DNA from: Xanthomarina spongicola | GTDB taxonomy: Bacteria; Bacteroidota; Bacteroidia; Flavobacteriales; Flavobacteriaceae | Direction: 5' to 3' | Assembly: GCF_003148645.1 (NCBI RefSeq) | Contig: NZ_QGGP01000002.1 | Span: forward strand, 293,525 to 357,524 | DNA length: 64,000 nucleotides | In this document: positions 24,167-31,660 of the stretch, one piece after another | Layout: each line of letters opens with the position of its first letter | Numbering within the stretch: position 1 is the first letter of the stretch | Program-made: the position numbers and the translations under genes | Notes under the pieces: generated by a model | What the model saw: only the letters and a program-made list of their open reading frames with translations | What the model was told of the DNA's origin: nothing | Database searches by the model: none

Positions 24167-25795
24167 TTATACCTGAATAACTCCCATGTTAAACTTTTTT
24201 TCGATAGGAGCGTGGTTGGCAGCTTCAATTCCCATACTAATCCATTTTCTAGTATCTAAAGGATCAATAATAGCATCTGTCCAAATTCTGGATGCAGCAT
24301 AATATGGAGAGACTTGTCTATCGTAACGGTCTTTTATTTTATTGAATAATTCTTCTTCCTTTTCTTTAGTAATTACTTCGCCTTTCTTTTTTAAAGAAGC
24401 TGTTTCAATTTGAAGTAATACTTTTGCTGCACTATTGCCACTCATAACTGCCAATTCAGCACTTGGCCAAGCAACTATCAATCTAGGATCATAAGCTTTA
24501 CCACACATAGCATAATTTCCTGCTCCATAACTATTTCCAAGAATAATAGTAAATTTAGGCACCACGCTATTACTAACTGCATTAACCATTTTGGCTCCAT
24601 CTTTAATAATACCACCATGTTCGCTTTTACTACCAACCATAAATCCAGTAACATCTTGTAGAAAAACTAAAGGTATTTTCTTCTGATTACAATTGGCAAT
24701 AAATCGAGTTGCTTTATCTGCACTATCATTATAAATAACTCCACCAAACTGCATTTCGCCTTGTTTGGTTTTTACTAATTTTCTTTGATTAGCAACTATT
24801 CCAACAGCCCAACCATCAATTCTGGCGTAAGCCGTGATGATTGTTTTTCCATATCCAGCTTTGTATTCATCATATTCTGAATTATCGACTAAACGCTTAA
24901 TAATTTCATACATATCATATTGATCTGCACGAGATTTTGGAATAATTCCATATATATCTTCTTGCTTTTCTTTTGGCTTTTTAGAATCAGCTCTGTTAAA
25001 ACCAGCTTTATCATAATCGCCAATTTTGTCAATAATGTTTTTAATTCTATCTAAAGCATCTTTATCGTCTTTAGCTTTATAATCTGTTACACCAGATATT
25101 TCACAATGTGTTGTTGCTCCTCCAAGAGTTTCATTATCTATCGTTTCTCCAATAGCAGCTTTTACCAAATAGCTTCCTGCCAAAAAAATACTTCCTGTTT
25201 TATCTACTATCATGGCTTCGTCACTCATAATTGGTAAATATGCTCCTCCAGCCACACAGCTTCCCATAACAGCTGCAATTTGAGTAATTCCTAAACTACT
25301 CATTATGGCATTGTTTCTAAAAATACGCCCAAAATGTTCTTTGTCAGGGAATATTTCATCTTGCATTGGTAGATACACTCCAGCAGAATCCACTAAATAA
25401 ATAATAGGCAATCTGTTTTCTATGGCAATTTCTTGAGCGCGTAAATTCTTTTTCCCAGTAATAGGAAACCATGCTCCAGCTTTTACTGTGGCATCGTTTG
25501 CAACAACCATGCATTGTTTTCCTTTAACATATCCAATCTTAACAACAACGCCTCCAGAAGGGCAACCACCATGTTCTTTATACATGTCATCACCTGCAAA
25601 TGCAGCTATTTCTATACTATCTTTTTTAGGGTCTAATAAGTAATCTATACGTTCTCTGGCAGTCATTTTGCCTTTAGAATGGTGCTTTTCAATGTTTTTT
25701 GTGCCACCTCCAAGTTTTACTTTTACCAATCTTTTTTTTAATTCTGATACTAATAGTTTATTATGATCTTCGTTTTTGTTGAAGTTAATGTCCAT
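24167..25795 (-). CDS. Acyl-CoA carboxylase beta subunit (methylcrotonyl-CoA carboxylase type)
   Basis: The 542-residue carboxyltransferase subunit takes the carboxyl group from biotin and puts it on an acyl-CoA. It contains TARERIDYLLDP near residue 50, GGCPSGGVVVKIGYVKGKQC near 78-97, VDSAGVYLPMQDEIFP near 135, the oxyanion stretch MGSCVAGGAYLPIMSDE near 177, LGGATTHCEISGVTD near 224, and in the second half 'GGIIKDGAKMVNAV', ILGNSYGAGNYAMCG and AWPSAELAVM. The DSAGVYLPMQ..FPD and LGGA..HC patterns favour the MCC-beta branch over propionyl-CoA carboxylase. A biotin-carrying alpha subunit is not in the window. The transcript is single, with a TACTTTTG box 26 bases upstream. Confidence 0.88.
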   Translation of the reverse strand: MDINFNKNEDHNKLLVSELKKRLVKVKLGGGTKNIEKHHSKGKMTARERIDYLLDPKKDSIEIAAFAGDDMYKEHGGCPSGGVVVKIGYVKGKQCMVVANDATVKAGAWFPITGKKNLRAQEIAIENRLPIIYLVDSAGVYLPMQDEIFPDKEHFGRIFRNNAIMSSLGITQIAAVMGSCVAGGAYLPIMSDEAMIVDKTGSIFLAGSYLVKAAIGETIDNETLGGATTHCEISGVTDYKAKDDKDALDRIKNIIDKIGDYDKAGFNRADSKKPKEKQEDIYGIIPKSRADQYDMYEIIKRLVDNSEYDEYKAGYGKTIITAYARIDGWAVGIVANQRKLVKTKQGEMQFGGVIYNDSADKATRFIANCNQKKIPLVFLQDVTGFMVGSKSEHGGIIKDGAKMVNAVSNSVVPKFTIILGNSYGAGNYAMCGKAYDPRLIVAWPSAELAVMSGNSAAKVLLQIETASLKKKGEVITKEKEEELFNKIKDRYDRQVSPYYAASRIWTDAIIDPLDTRKWISMGIEAANHAPIEKKFNMGVIQV

Positions 25796-25821
25796 AGAAA
25801 TATTTATTTGCTACGAATTTA

Positions 25822-25829
25822 CAAAAGTA
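25822..25829 (-). promoter_or_regulatory. Promoter -7 element of the acyl-CoA carboxylase gene
   Basis: TACTTTTG on the minus strand matches TAnnTTTG and ends 26 bases before the ATG at 25795. No clear -33 TTG is present. Confidence 0.5.
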
Positions 25830-25874
25830 GAACATGGTTTAAAAGCGAATATTTTGTTAAATAACATTACATGG

Positions 25875-25898
25875 AATTAGTTTCCTTGGAAACTAATT
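25875..25898. promoter_or_regulatory. MarR operator 1, overlapping the operon promoter
   Basis: A perfect inverted repeat with 11-base arms (AATTAGTTTCC and its complement) around TT. Its core TAGTTTCCTTGGAAACTA differs by one central base from the 18-bp palindrome at 27578-27595. The -33 TTG of the promoter (25886-25888) lies in its centre, so binding would block transcription. The operon encodes a MarR regulator, the obvious ligand. Confidence 0.75.
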
Positions 25899-25916
25899 AT
25901 TTTTATTGTATATTTG
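25886..25916 (+). promoter_or_regulatory. Promoter of the DoxX-FMN reductase-GNAT-MarR-pirin operon
   Basis: TTG (25886-25888), 20 bases, TATATTTG (25909-25916): a full flavobacterial consensus promoter, ending 24 bases before the ATG at 25941. The -33 element is inside the operator palindrome. Confidence 0.8.
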
Positions 25917-25940
25917 TACCTCGAAACAAAAAAAATAATT

Positions 25941-26297
25941 ATGAAAAAAAATAAGATTGTTTATAATGTAGCAACTGGTTTGTTAACTGTTTTAATATTG
26001 TTTTCAGCTGGAATGTATTTTTTTAACTATGAAGAAGTTGCTCAAATGTTTACCAACTTTGGCTACCCAACTTATATTATTTATCCTTATGCAGTAATTA
26101 AGTTAGTAGGCTTATTTGCAATTTGGAATCCTAACTTTAGCATTATAAAAGAATGGGCTTACGCTGGATTCTTTTTCGCATTCATACTTGCTTTTTTTGC
26201 ACATTATATGATTAATGATGGTGAACATATATCAGCTTTACTGGCGTTACTGTTTTTAGTTGTGTCTTATATATTTAATAAAAAAATACAAGCGTAA
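25941..26297 (+). CDS. DoxX-like membrane protein, first gene of the MarR-controlled operon
   Basis: The 118-residue protein has four hydrophobic segments (TGLLTVLILFSAGMYFF, YIIYPYAVIKLVGLFAIW, AYAGFFFAFILAFFAHYM and ISALLALLFLVVSYIF), the small DoxX-like fold with a conserved His after the third segment. I set the start at the ATG at 25941; the TTG at 25914 lies within the promoter box and cannot be the start. The next gene begins one base after its stop. Its place in a MarR-controlled operon with a flavoprotein reductase and pirin suggests a part in handling quinones or electrophiles at the membrane. Confidence 0.8.
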   Translation: MKKNKIVYNVATGLLTVLILFSAGMYFFNYEEVAQMFTNFGYPTYIIYPYAVIKLVGLFAIWNPNFSIIKEWAYAGFFFAFILAFFAHYMINDGEHISALLALLFLVVSYIFNKKIQA

Positions 26298-26298
26298 T

Positions 26299-26829
26299 AT
26301 GAAAAAAGTTATTGTATTTGCAGGAAGTAACAGTAGAGAATCAATAAATAAGCAATTAGCTACTTATGCTTCAGGATTATTAGAAAACACAACAATTGAT
26401 ATTTTAGACTTGAACGATTATAGTTTGCCAGTATTTAGTGTTGATTTAGAAAAGGAACAAGGTATTCCAGAAAATGCGATTAAGTTCTTAGATAAAATTA
26501 AATCATCAAATGGTGTCATTATATCTTTAGCAGAACACAATGGAGCTTATTCTGCTGTATTTAAAAATTTGTTTGATTGGATGTCAAGGGCAGAACAAAA
26601 AACATTTATGAATAAACCCATGCTTTTAATGGCAGCATCTCCAGGAGGTAGAGGTGGAGCTTCGGTTTTAGCAATAGCGAAAGACAGATTTCCAAGACAT
26701 GATGCTAATATTATTGCTGATTTTTCCCTGCCTTCATTTGAAGCAAACTTTTCAAAAGGAAAACTTATTAATGAAGATTTAAATGAAGAATTAAAAATAA
26801 AGGTTGAACAATTTAAAAATGCTTTATAA
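26299..26829 (+). CDS. NAD(P)H-dependent FMN reductase (flavodoxin-like fold)
   Basis: The 176-residue protein has the NADPH-dependent FMN reductase pattern: VIVFAGSNSRESINKQLA at the N-terminus (phosphate loop of the flavin site), ILDLNDYSLPVFSVDLE near 34, VIISLAEHNGAYSAVFKNLF near 73 and LLMAASPGGRGGASVL near 113. Such enzymes reduce FMN, quinones, azo compounds or chromate with NAD(P)H. The start is the ATG at 26299, one base after the previous stop and giving the usual MKKVIVFAGS opening. It is the likely enzymatic core of the MarR operon, consistent with a quinone-detoxifying role. Confidence 0.88.
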   Translation: MKKVIVFAGSNSRESINKQLATYASGLLENTTIDILDLNDYSLPVFSVDLEKEQGIPENAIKFLDKIKSSNGVIISLAEHNGAYSAVFKNLFDWMSRAEQKTFMNKPMLLMAASPGGRGGASVLAIAKDRFPRHDANIIADFSLPSFEANFSKGKLINEDLNEELKIKVEQFKNAL

Positions 26830-26831
26830 CA

Positions 26832-27113
26832 ATGAATATAGAACAAGAAGATAACGGAAAAAAAGGCAAGTTTTTCATTGAAATAGATGGCAAACAAGAG
26901 GCTGAAATGACTTATACTTATGCAGGAGCTAATAAAATAATTATAGATCATACAGAAGTAAGTGATAAGTTAAAAGGTCAAGGTGTTGGTTATAAATTGG
27001 TTGAAGCATCTGTGCAGTTTATGCGAAAAAATAATATTGTGGCAATTCCACTTTGTCCTTTTGCAGCAGCTGTTTTTAAAAAGAAACATGAATATTCAGA
27101 TAGACTAGCTTAA
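26832..27113 (+). CDS. Small GNAT-like N-acetyltransferase (YjdJ type)
   Basis: The 93-residue single-domain protein belongs to the minimal GNAT group of about 90 residues: 'GKFFIEIDGKQEAEMTYTYA', 'IDHTEVSDKLKGQGVGYKLV' (the acetyl-CoA pyrophosphate loop GQGVG at residues 51-55), and the C-terminal AIPLCPFAAAVFKKKHEYSD, whose Cys and Pro are typical for this subfamily. Members are known as structures, but most lack a defined substrate. It is two bases after the FMN reductase stop and ten before marR, hence in the operon. Confidence 0.85.
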   Translation: MNIEQEDNGKKGKFFIEIDGKQEAEMTYTYAGANKIIIDHTEVSDKLKGQGVGYKLVEASVQFMRKNNIVAIPLCPFAAAVFKKKHEYSDRLA

Positions 27114-27123
27114 TACATTAATT

Positions 27124-27561
27124 ATGGGAGATATATCTAAAGACGTGAGCTCTAAATTTGCAAATAATAGAGTTAAAGCATTAATCAATATTCTTTATAC
27201 AGCAAATTGGATTACAAATCATCAAAATACCTTTTTTAAACCCTTTGGAGTTTCGCCACAGCAATACAATATTTTACGAATTTTACGTGGTGCAAATGAG
27301 CCATTAAAAGTTCAAGCAATTAAAGAACGTATGATTGATAGGTCGCCAAATGCAACACGTTTAATGGATAAATTATGCGACAAAAATTTAATAGAACGTA
27401 TACCATGTCCTGAAGATAGACGTGTTGTTCATATAGAAATTACAAGTAAAGGTATTAAATTATTAGAAGAAATATCTGATAATTTTAATGATGATTTAGT
27501 TAAAAATATCACAGAAGAAGAAGCGCAACTTTTAAGTGATTTATTAGATAAAATGCGATAG
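27124..27561 (+). CDS. MarR-family transcriptional regulator
   Basis: The 145-residue winged-helix dimer is of the MarR family. It has the dimerisation helices at both ends (VKALINILYTANWITNHQN; EEAQLLSDLLDKMR), the recognition helix in 'MIDRSPNATRLMDKLCDKNL' (residues 76-95) and the wing PCPEDRRVVHIEIT. Two cysteines (near 91 and 100) flank the wing and could sense oxidants or electrophiles, but this is inference. It probably represses its own operon through the palindromes at 25875-25898 and 27578-27595. The latter directly follows its stop codon and precedes pirin. SlyA, HosA and OhrR subgroups cannot be distinguished by eye. Confidence 0.9.
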   Translation: MGDISKDVSSKFANNRVKALINILYTANWITNHQNTFFKPFGVSPQQYNILRILRGANEPLKVQAIKERMIDRSPNATRLMDKLCDKNLIERIPCPEDRRVVHIEITSKGIKLLEEISDNFNDDLVKNITEEEAQLLSDLLDKMR

Positions 27562-27577
27562 AAAAAATTTAATTAAA

Positions 27578-27595
27578 TAGTTTCCATGGAAACTA
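27578..27595. promoter_or_regulatory. MarR operator 2, between marR and pirin
   Basis: TAGTTTCCATGGAAACTA is a perfect 18-base palindrome with the same core as operator 1 (TAGTTTCC..GGAAACTA). It lies 14 bases before the pirin ATG, where no consensus -7 box is seen. It may control an unseen internal promoter or cooperate with operator 1 about 1.7 kb upstream. Confidence 0.7.
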
Positions 27596-27609
27596 AAATC
27601 AAATTAATT

Positions 27610-28329
27610 ATGAAAAAAGTATTACATAAAGCAGACAGTAGAGGATTTGCTAATCATAGTTGGTTGCAAGCCAATCATTCATTTAGTTTTGCAGGATACT
27701 ACAATCCGGAAAAAATTCATTTTGGAGCACTTAGAGTACTAAACGATGATATAATTGCTCCAAAAATGGGATTTGGAACTCATCCACATGATAATATGGA
27801 AATAATTACCATTCCTTTAAAAGGTGTTTTGAAACATCGAGATAATATGCATCAAGATTGGCAACAATTATTACCTGAAGAAGTGCAGGTTATGAGTGCA
27901 GGAACAGGTGTTCAACATTCTGAAATTAATGGCTCAATGGAAGACCATTTAAGTTTATTTCAAATTTGGGTAATTCCTAATAAACAAAACGTAACTCCAC
28001 GTTATGATCAAAAATCATTTACTTTAGAAGATAGAAAAAACAAGTTACAAACATTAGTAACATCCATAGATGAAGATTTTGAGGGAAGTTTGAAAATCCA
28101 TCAAGATGCTATTATTTCAAGGATTGATTTAGATGAAGCTAATGCGATAAACTATAAATTAAAAAGCAAGAATCATGGCGTTTACATTATGAATATTTTT
28201 GGGAATGTAACCATTGAAAACGAAACTTTAGAAACACGTGATGCTTTGGGAATTTCAGAAACTGATAGTTTTTCTATTCATGCAAGCACAAATTCTAGCT
28301 TACTTTTTATTGAAGTTCCTATGATTTAA
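27610..28329 (+). CDS. Pirin-family protein (YhhW-like bicupin)
   Basis: The 239-residue bicupin has the pirin signature at the N-terminus: KADSRGFANHSWLQANHSFS, FGALRVLNDDIIAPKMGFGT then HPHDNMEIITIPLKG (the metal-binding HPH and later Glu), and VMSAGTGVQHSEIN near residue 97. YhhW-type pirins can act as quercetin/flavonol dioxygenases or as redox-sensitive proteins. The start is the ATG at 27610; an earlier in-frame ATG at 27586 lies inside the operator palindrome and would be an artefact. It is the last gene of the MarR operon, closed by a terminator at 28351. Confidence 0.92.
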   Translation: MKKVLHKADSRGFANHSWLQANHSFSFAGYYNPEKIHFGALRVLNDDIIAPKMGFGTHPHDNMEIITIPLKGVLKHRDNMHQDWQQLLPEEVQVMSAGTGVQHSEINGSMEDHLSLFQIWVIPNKQNVTPRYDQKSFTLEDRKNKLQTLVTSIDEDFEGSLKIHQDAIISRIDLDEANAINYKLKSKNHGVYIMNIFGNVTIENETLETRDALGISETDSFSIHASTNSSLLFIEVPMI

Positions 28330-28350
28330 TGTTCAATAATAATTATTATG

Positions 28351-28379
28351 AAAAAGCATCTATTTAGATGCTTTTTTTT
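28351..28379 (+). terminator. Rho-independent terminator after pirin
   Basis: Stem AAAAAGCATCT (28351-28361) with AGATGCTTTTT (28366-28376), loop of four bases, T run following. It ends the MarR operon. Confidence 0.88.
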
Positions 28380-28433
28380 ATTAAAATCACGATATTTGTC
28401 TTTCGACTAAATTAAAATAAAAAGAAATAGATT

Positions 28434-28616
28434 ATGGCAATGAATAAAAATACCGTTTTAGCATGGGCAACCTGGATTATGATTTTTGTAGGACTAGCAT
28501 TAATTGCTCTTGGAGCTTTTAGATACGACGATGTTGCTGGTTGGGGTTTTGCTGCTGTTGGTATAGGTTTCTTTTCTATTGCTTGGGTGTTTAATGCTTT
28601 AAAAGGAAGAATGTAA
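28434..28616 (+). CDS. Small membrane protein of the CAL67264 family
   Basis: The 60-residue protein has two transmembrane segments: NTVLAWATWIMIFVGLALIALG at residues 5-26 and WGFAAVGIGFFSIAWVFNAL at 37-56, joined by a short loop (AFRYDDVAG) and ended by KGRM. I recognise it as the family named after a Gramella locus, conserved in Flavobacteriaceae and without known function. Its TAA overlaps the ATG of ettA (TAATG), so both are translated from one message. A second ATG two codons downstream is an equally possible start. Confidence 0.8.
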   Translation: MAMNKNTVLAWATWIMIFVGLALIALGAFRYDDVAGWGFAAVGIGFFSIAWVFNALKGRM

Positions 28617-30307
28617 TGAGCGACGATAAAAAAGTAATTTTCTCTATGTCTGGTCTAACTAAGACCTATCAAAGTGCCAATACGCCAGTTTTGAAGAATA
28701 TTTATTTAAGTTTCTTTTATGGAGCTAAAATAGGAATCTTAGGACTTAATGGTTCTGGTAAATCAACATTGCTAAAAATTATTGCTGGAGTTGATAAAAA
28801 CTATCAAGGTGATGTGGTATTTTCTCCAGGTTATACTGTTGGTTACTTAGAACAAGAGCCAAAATTAGATGAAAACAAAACTGTTATGGAAATTGTAAAA
28901 GAAGGAGCTGCTGAAACAGTTGCTATTCTTGACGAATACAATAAAATTAACGATATGTTTGGTCTTGAAGAAGTCTATAGCGATCCAGATAAGATGGAAA
29001 AGTTAATGAACAGACAAGCAGTATTGCAAGATGAAATAGATGCTTCCGATGCTTGGGAATTAGATACCAAATTGGAAATTGCTATGGATGCATTAAGAAC
29101 TCCAGATGGCGATAAAAAAATTAGTGTACTATCTGGTGGAGAACGTCGTCGAGTGGCTTTATGTAGATTGCTATTACAAGAACCAGATGTGTTATTATTA
29201 GATGAGCCAACTAACCATTTAGATGCAGAATCAGTACATTGGTTAGAGCATCATTTAGCACAATATAAAGGAACTGTTATTGCAGTAACTCACGATAGAT
29301 ACTTCCTTGATAACGTTGCAGGTTGGATTTTAGAACTGGATAGAGGTGAAGGGATTCCTTGGAAAGGAAACTACTCTTCTTGGTTAGACCAAAAGTCTAA
29401 ACGTATGGCTCAAGAAGGAAAAGCTGCATCAAAACGTCAAAAAACGTTGGAAAGAGAGTTAGACTGGGTGAGACAAGGTGCAAAAGGAAGACAAACCAAA
29501 CAAAAAGCACGTTTAAAGAACTACGATAAATTATTAAGTCAGGATCAGAAACAATTAGACGAGAAACTTGAAATATATATTCCAAATGGGCCTCGTTTAG
29601 GTACTAATGTTATTGAAGCAATTGGTGTTAGTAAAGGTTATGACGATAAATTATTATACGATAATTTAAACTTTAACCTCCCACAAGCTGGTATAGTTGG
29701 AATTATTGGCCCTAATGGTGCAGGAAAGACTACTATTTTTAAAATGATTATGGGAGAAATAGCTCCTGATAAAGGCGAATTTAAAGTAGGTGAAACTGCT
29801 AAAATAGCTTATGTAGATCAAGCGCATTCTAATATAAATCCTGAAAAAACTATCTGGCAAAATTTTAGCGATGAGCAAGAATTAATCATGATGGGAGGAA
29901 AACAGGTTAATTCTCGTGCTTATTTAAGTCGTTTTAATTTTAGTGGAAGTGAGCAAAACAAAAAAGTAAACATGCTTTCTGGTGGTGAACGAAATAGGTT
30001 GCATTTAGCTATGACTTTAAAGGAAGAAGGAAATGTTTTGCTTCTTGATGAACCTACAAATGATCTTGATGTAAATACTTTAAGAGCATTAGAAGAAGGA
30101 CTTGAAAATTTTGCAGGATGTGCAGTAGTTATAAGTCACGATAGATGGTTTTTAGATAGAATTTGTACTCACATTCTAGCATTTGAAGGTAATTCAGAAG
30201 TGTATTTCTTTGAAGGTGGATTTAGTGATTATGAAGAGAATAAAAAACAACGTCTAGGTGGAGATTTAATGCCAAAGCGAATTAAATACAGAAAATTAGT
30301 TAGATAA
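28616..30307 (+). CDS. ettA: Energy-dependent translational throttle protein EttA (ABC-F ATPase)
   Basis: This ABC-F protein acts on the ribosomal E site and couples translation to ATP/ADP level. The 563 residues have two nucleotide-binding domains: Walker A GLNGSGKST near residue 40 and GPNGAGKTT near 365; signature SGGERRRVALCRLLL near 175 and LSGGERNRLHLAMTL near 450; Walker B LLLDEPTNHLD and LLLDEPTNDLD. The linker between them and the arm are of EttA length, and the C-terminus PKRIKYRKL is typical. It has no membrane segments. The gene starts one base inside the preceding small membrane protein gene and is closed by a hairpin terminator. Confidence 0.95.
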   Translation: MSDDKKVIFSMSGLTKTYQSANTPVLKNIYLSFFYGAKIGILGLNGSGKSTLLKIIAGVDKNYQGDVVFSPGYTVGYLEQEPKLDENKTVMEIVKEGAAETVAILDEYNKINDMFGLEEVYSDPDKMEKLMNRQAVLQDEIDASDAWELDTKLEIAMDALRTPDGDKKISVLSGGERRRVALCRLLLQEPDVLLLDEPTNHLDAESVHWLEHHLAQYKGTVIAVTHDRYFLDNVAGWILELDRGEGIPWKGNYSSWLDQKSKRMAQEGKAASKRQKTLERELDWVRQGAKGRQTKQKARLKNYDKLLSQDQKQLDEKLEIYIPNGPRLGTNVIEAIGVSKGYDDKLLYDNLNFNLPQAGIVGIIGPNGAGKTTIFKMIMGEIAPDKGEFKVGETAKIAYVDQAHSNINPEKTIWQNFSDEQELIMMGGKQVNSRAYLSRFNFSGSEQNKKVNMLSGGERNRLHLAMTLKEEGNVLLLDEPTNDLDVNTLRALEEGLENFAGCAVVISHDRWFLDRICTHILAFEGNSEVYFFEGGFSDYEENKKQRLGGDLMPKRIKYRKLVR

Positions 30308-30323
30308 TATTTTAAGGATAAAC

Positions 30324-30354
30324 AAAAAAAGCCTGCTGAAAGCAGGCTTTTTTA
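30324..30354. terminator. Bidirectional terminator after ettA
   Basis: GCCTGCT / AGCAGGC with a three-base loop (GAA), continuing into A and T runs (30324-30337 and 30341-30354). It lies between ettA and the convergent gene at 30374. Confidence 0.92.
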
Positions 30355-30373
30355 ATATGTTAATTTATAATAT

Positions 30374-30619
30374 TTAATGATTATTATCGTACATGTGACC
30401 TTCAGTAAAATCTTTATAAACCTTTTTCTCATCTTCAGTATCTATTGTAAAGGTTTCGCTTAACTTATCGCTTTCTTTTCTTAATATATAAGACTTCCTC
30501 AACCCTAAAATTAATAATACTAAGAAAAAAATAACTGAAATAGACAGAGCAGTAACAATACTAGATTGTTCAATAAGGACTATAATAAGCAACTCCGAGA
30601 GTGACATAATATTTGACAT
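30374..30619 (-). CDS. Small single-span membrane protein of unknown function
   Basis: The 81-residue protein has one strong hydrophobic segment (IVTALSISVIFFLVLLILGL, about residues 21-40) and a charged, acidic C-terminal tail (TEDEKKVYKDFTEGHMYDNNH). I do not recognise a family. It is a separate transcription unit, downstream of the two MBL lipoprotein genes on the same strand with an 84-base gap and bounded by the ettA terminator. The start at 30619 is chosen for length; an ATG four codons later (MSLSEL) would also keep the membrane segment. Confidence 0.5.
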   Translation of the reverse strand: MSNIMSLSELLIIVLIEQSSIVTALSISVIFFLVLLILGLRKSYILRKESDKLSETFTIDTEDEKKVYKDFTEGHMYDNNH

Positions 30620-30703
30620 TGTAGGTATTCGATTTGGTTAATAGCTAATCAAATATAAACATTTTTTTTTACTAATCAACTAATACTTATTGCTCTATGT
30701 GTT

Positions 30704-31633
30704 TTAGTACCAATCTAATTGTATGACTTCAATGTTCTTATTCCCTTTGTTTACTATAGATTTAAATTTTTTAACATCGCTAAAACCATTAGTTCCTTTA
30801 TAATGGTATGGGAATACTTGTTTAGGCTTAAAATCTAATACTGCACTTGCAGCACTTTCAACAGACATTGTATATGGTAAATTCATGCAAACAAATGCGA
30901 TATCAATATTTTTTAAATGGCGCATTTCAAATGTATCTTCAGTGTCTCCTGAAATATAAATACGTTTATTATTTAAAGTAAGAACATAGCCATTGCCACG
31001 AGATTTTGGATGGTATTTTTCTGCTTCTTTACGAATATTATACATAGCTACGCCTTCAACATCTAACGACATTTTAGAAGTTGAAAAAGACCTGCTTAAT
31101 CCACTAAACATAGTTGTGTAGTTTGTTAATAATTCAGCAGGTAATTTATTCTTTACTGCAGCTGTACCAATAATTATAGTATTTAATGTATTTATACTTT
31201 TTAGAGTTTCTAGGTCTAAATGATCGTCATGAATATCTGTGATTAAAATAAAATTAGGTGATTTAAAGTTTTTATAAGTTTCTTTTCCACCAACAGGATC
31301 TATATAAATAGTTGTGTTATTATATTCAATAACAAGTGTTGCATGTTCTATAGGAGAAAACTTAATAGAACTATTAGTGTAACTATTATTGCTTTTATGT
31401 ACTATTTTTTTTGGTTTTGCTATTGCTTTCTTTTTTTCTTGTTTTGGAGGAGTAATTATTTCAGGTTCTTCTATAACAACAGAATCTACTATTATAGAGT
31501 CAATTTCAATTTCTGGTGGAATAGAATCAGATATAATTACATCTTCAATTTTTACATCTGGAACTTTGTTTTCTTTTTTGCAACTTAGTACAACAATTGA
31601 TAGTAATAGCAATGTTAAAATTTTAAATTTCAT
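30704..31633 (-). CDS. MBL-fold lipoprotein, paralogue 1
   Basis: The 309-residue exported protein begins with a lipoprotein leader (LLLLSIVVLSCKKENK; lipobox Cys near residue 18) and a low-complexity Glu/Lys linker to about residue 85, then one MBL-fold domain: ILITDIHDDHLDLETL near 130, NGYVLTLNNKRIYISGDTED near 210, and PYHYKGTNGFSD near 280. The usual H-x-H-x-D-H is D-I-H-D-D-H, so the first His is an Asp. Tandem paralogue 2 lies directly upstream; the last 110 residues are nearly identical. It is likely anchored in the periplasm or outer membrane. Substrate unknown. Confidence 0.82.
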   Translation of the reverse strand: MKFKILTLLLLSIVVLSCKKENKVPDVKIEDVIISDSIPPEIEIDSIIVDSVVIEEPEIITPPKQEKKKAIAKPKKIVHKSNNSYTNSSIKFSPIEHATLVIEYNNTTIYIDPVGGKETYKNFKSPNFILITDIHDDHLDLETLKSINTLNTIIIGTAAVKNKLPAELLTNYTTMFSGLSRSFSTSKMSLDVEGVAMYNIRKEAEKYHPKSRGNGYVLTLNNKRIYISGDTEDTFEMRHLKNIDIAFVCMNLPYTMSVESAASAVLDFKPKQVFPYHYKGTNGFSDVKKFKSIVNKGNKNIEVIQLDWY

Positions 31634-31660
31634 AATTCTATTTTTAAAATATAGTTAATA

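Noticed and set aside
25914-25940. Alternative TTG start of the DoxX-like protein
   Set aside because: The TTG is part of the TATATTTG promoter box, so it would not be transcribed; the ATG at 25941 begins the protein.
27586-27609. Upstream ATG for pirin
   Set aside because: It lies in the centre of the MarR palindrome and adds residues unlike any pirin start. The ATG at 27610 gives the conserved KADSRG opening.
31343-31658. Aromatic-rich open frames on the plus strand opposite the first MBL lipoprotein
   Set aside because: They are antisense to the low-complexity linker and lack any promoter or family resemblance.
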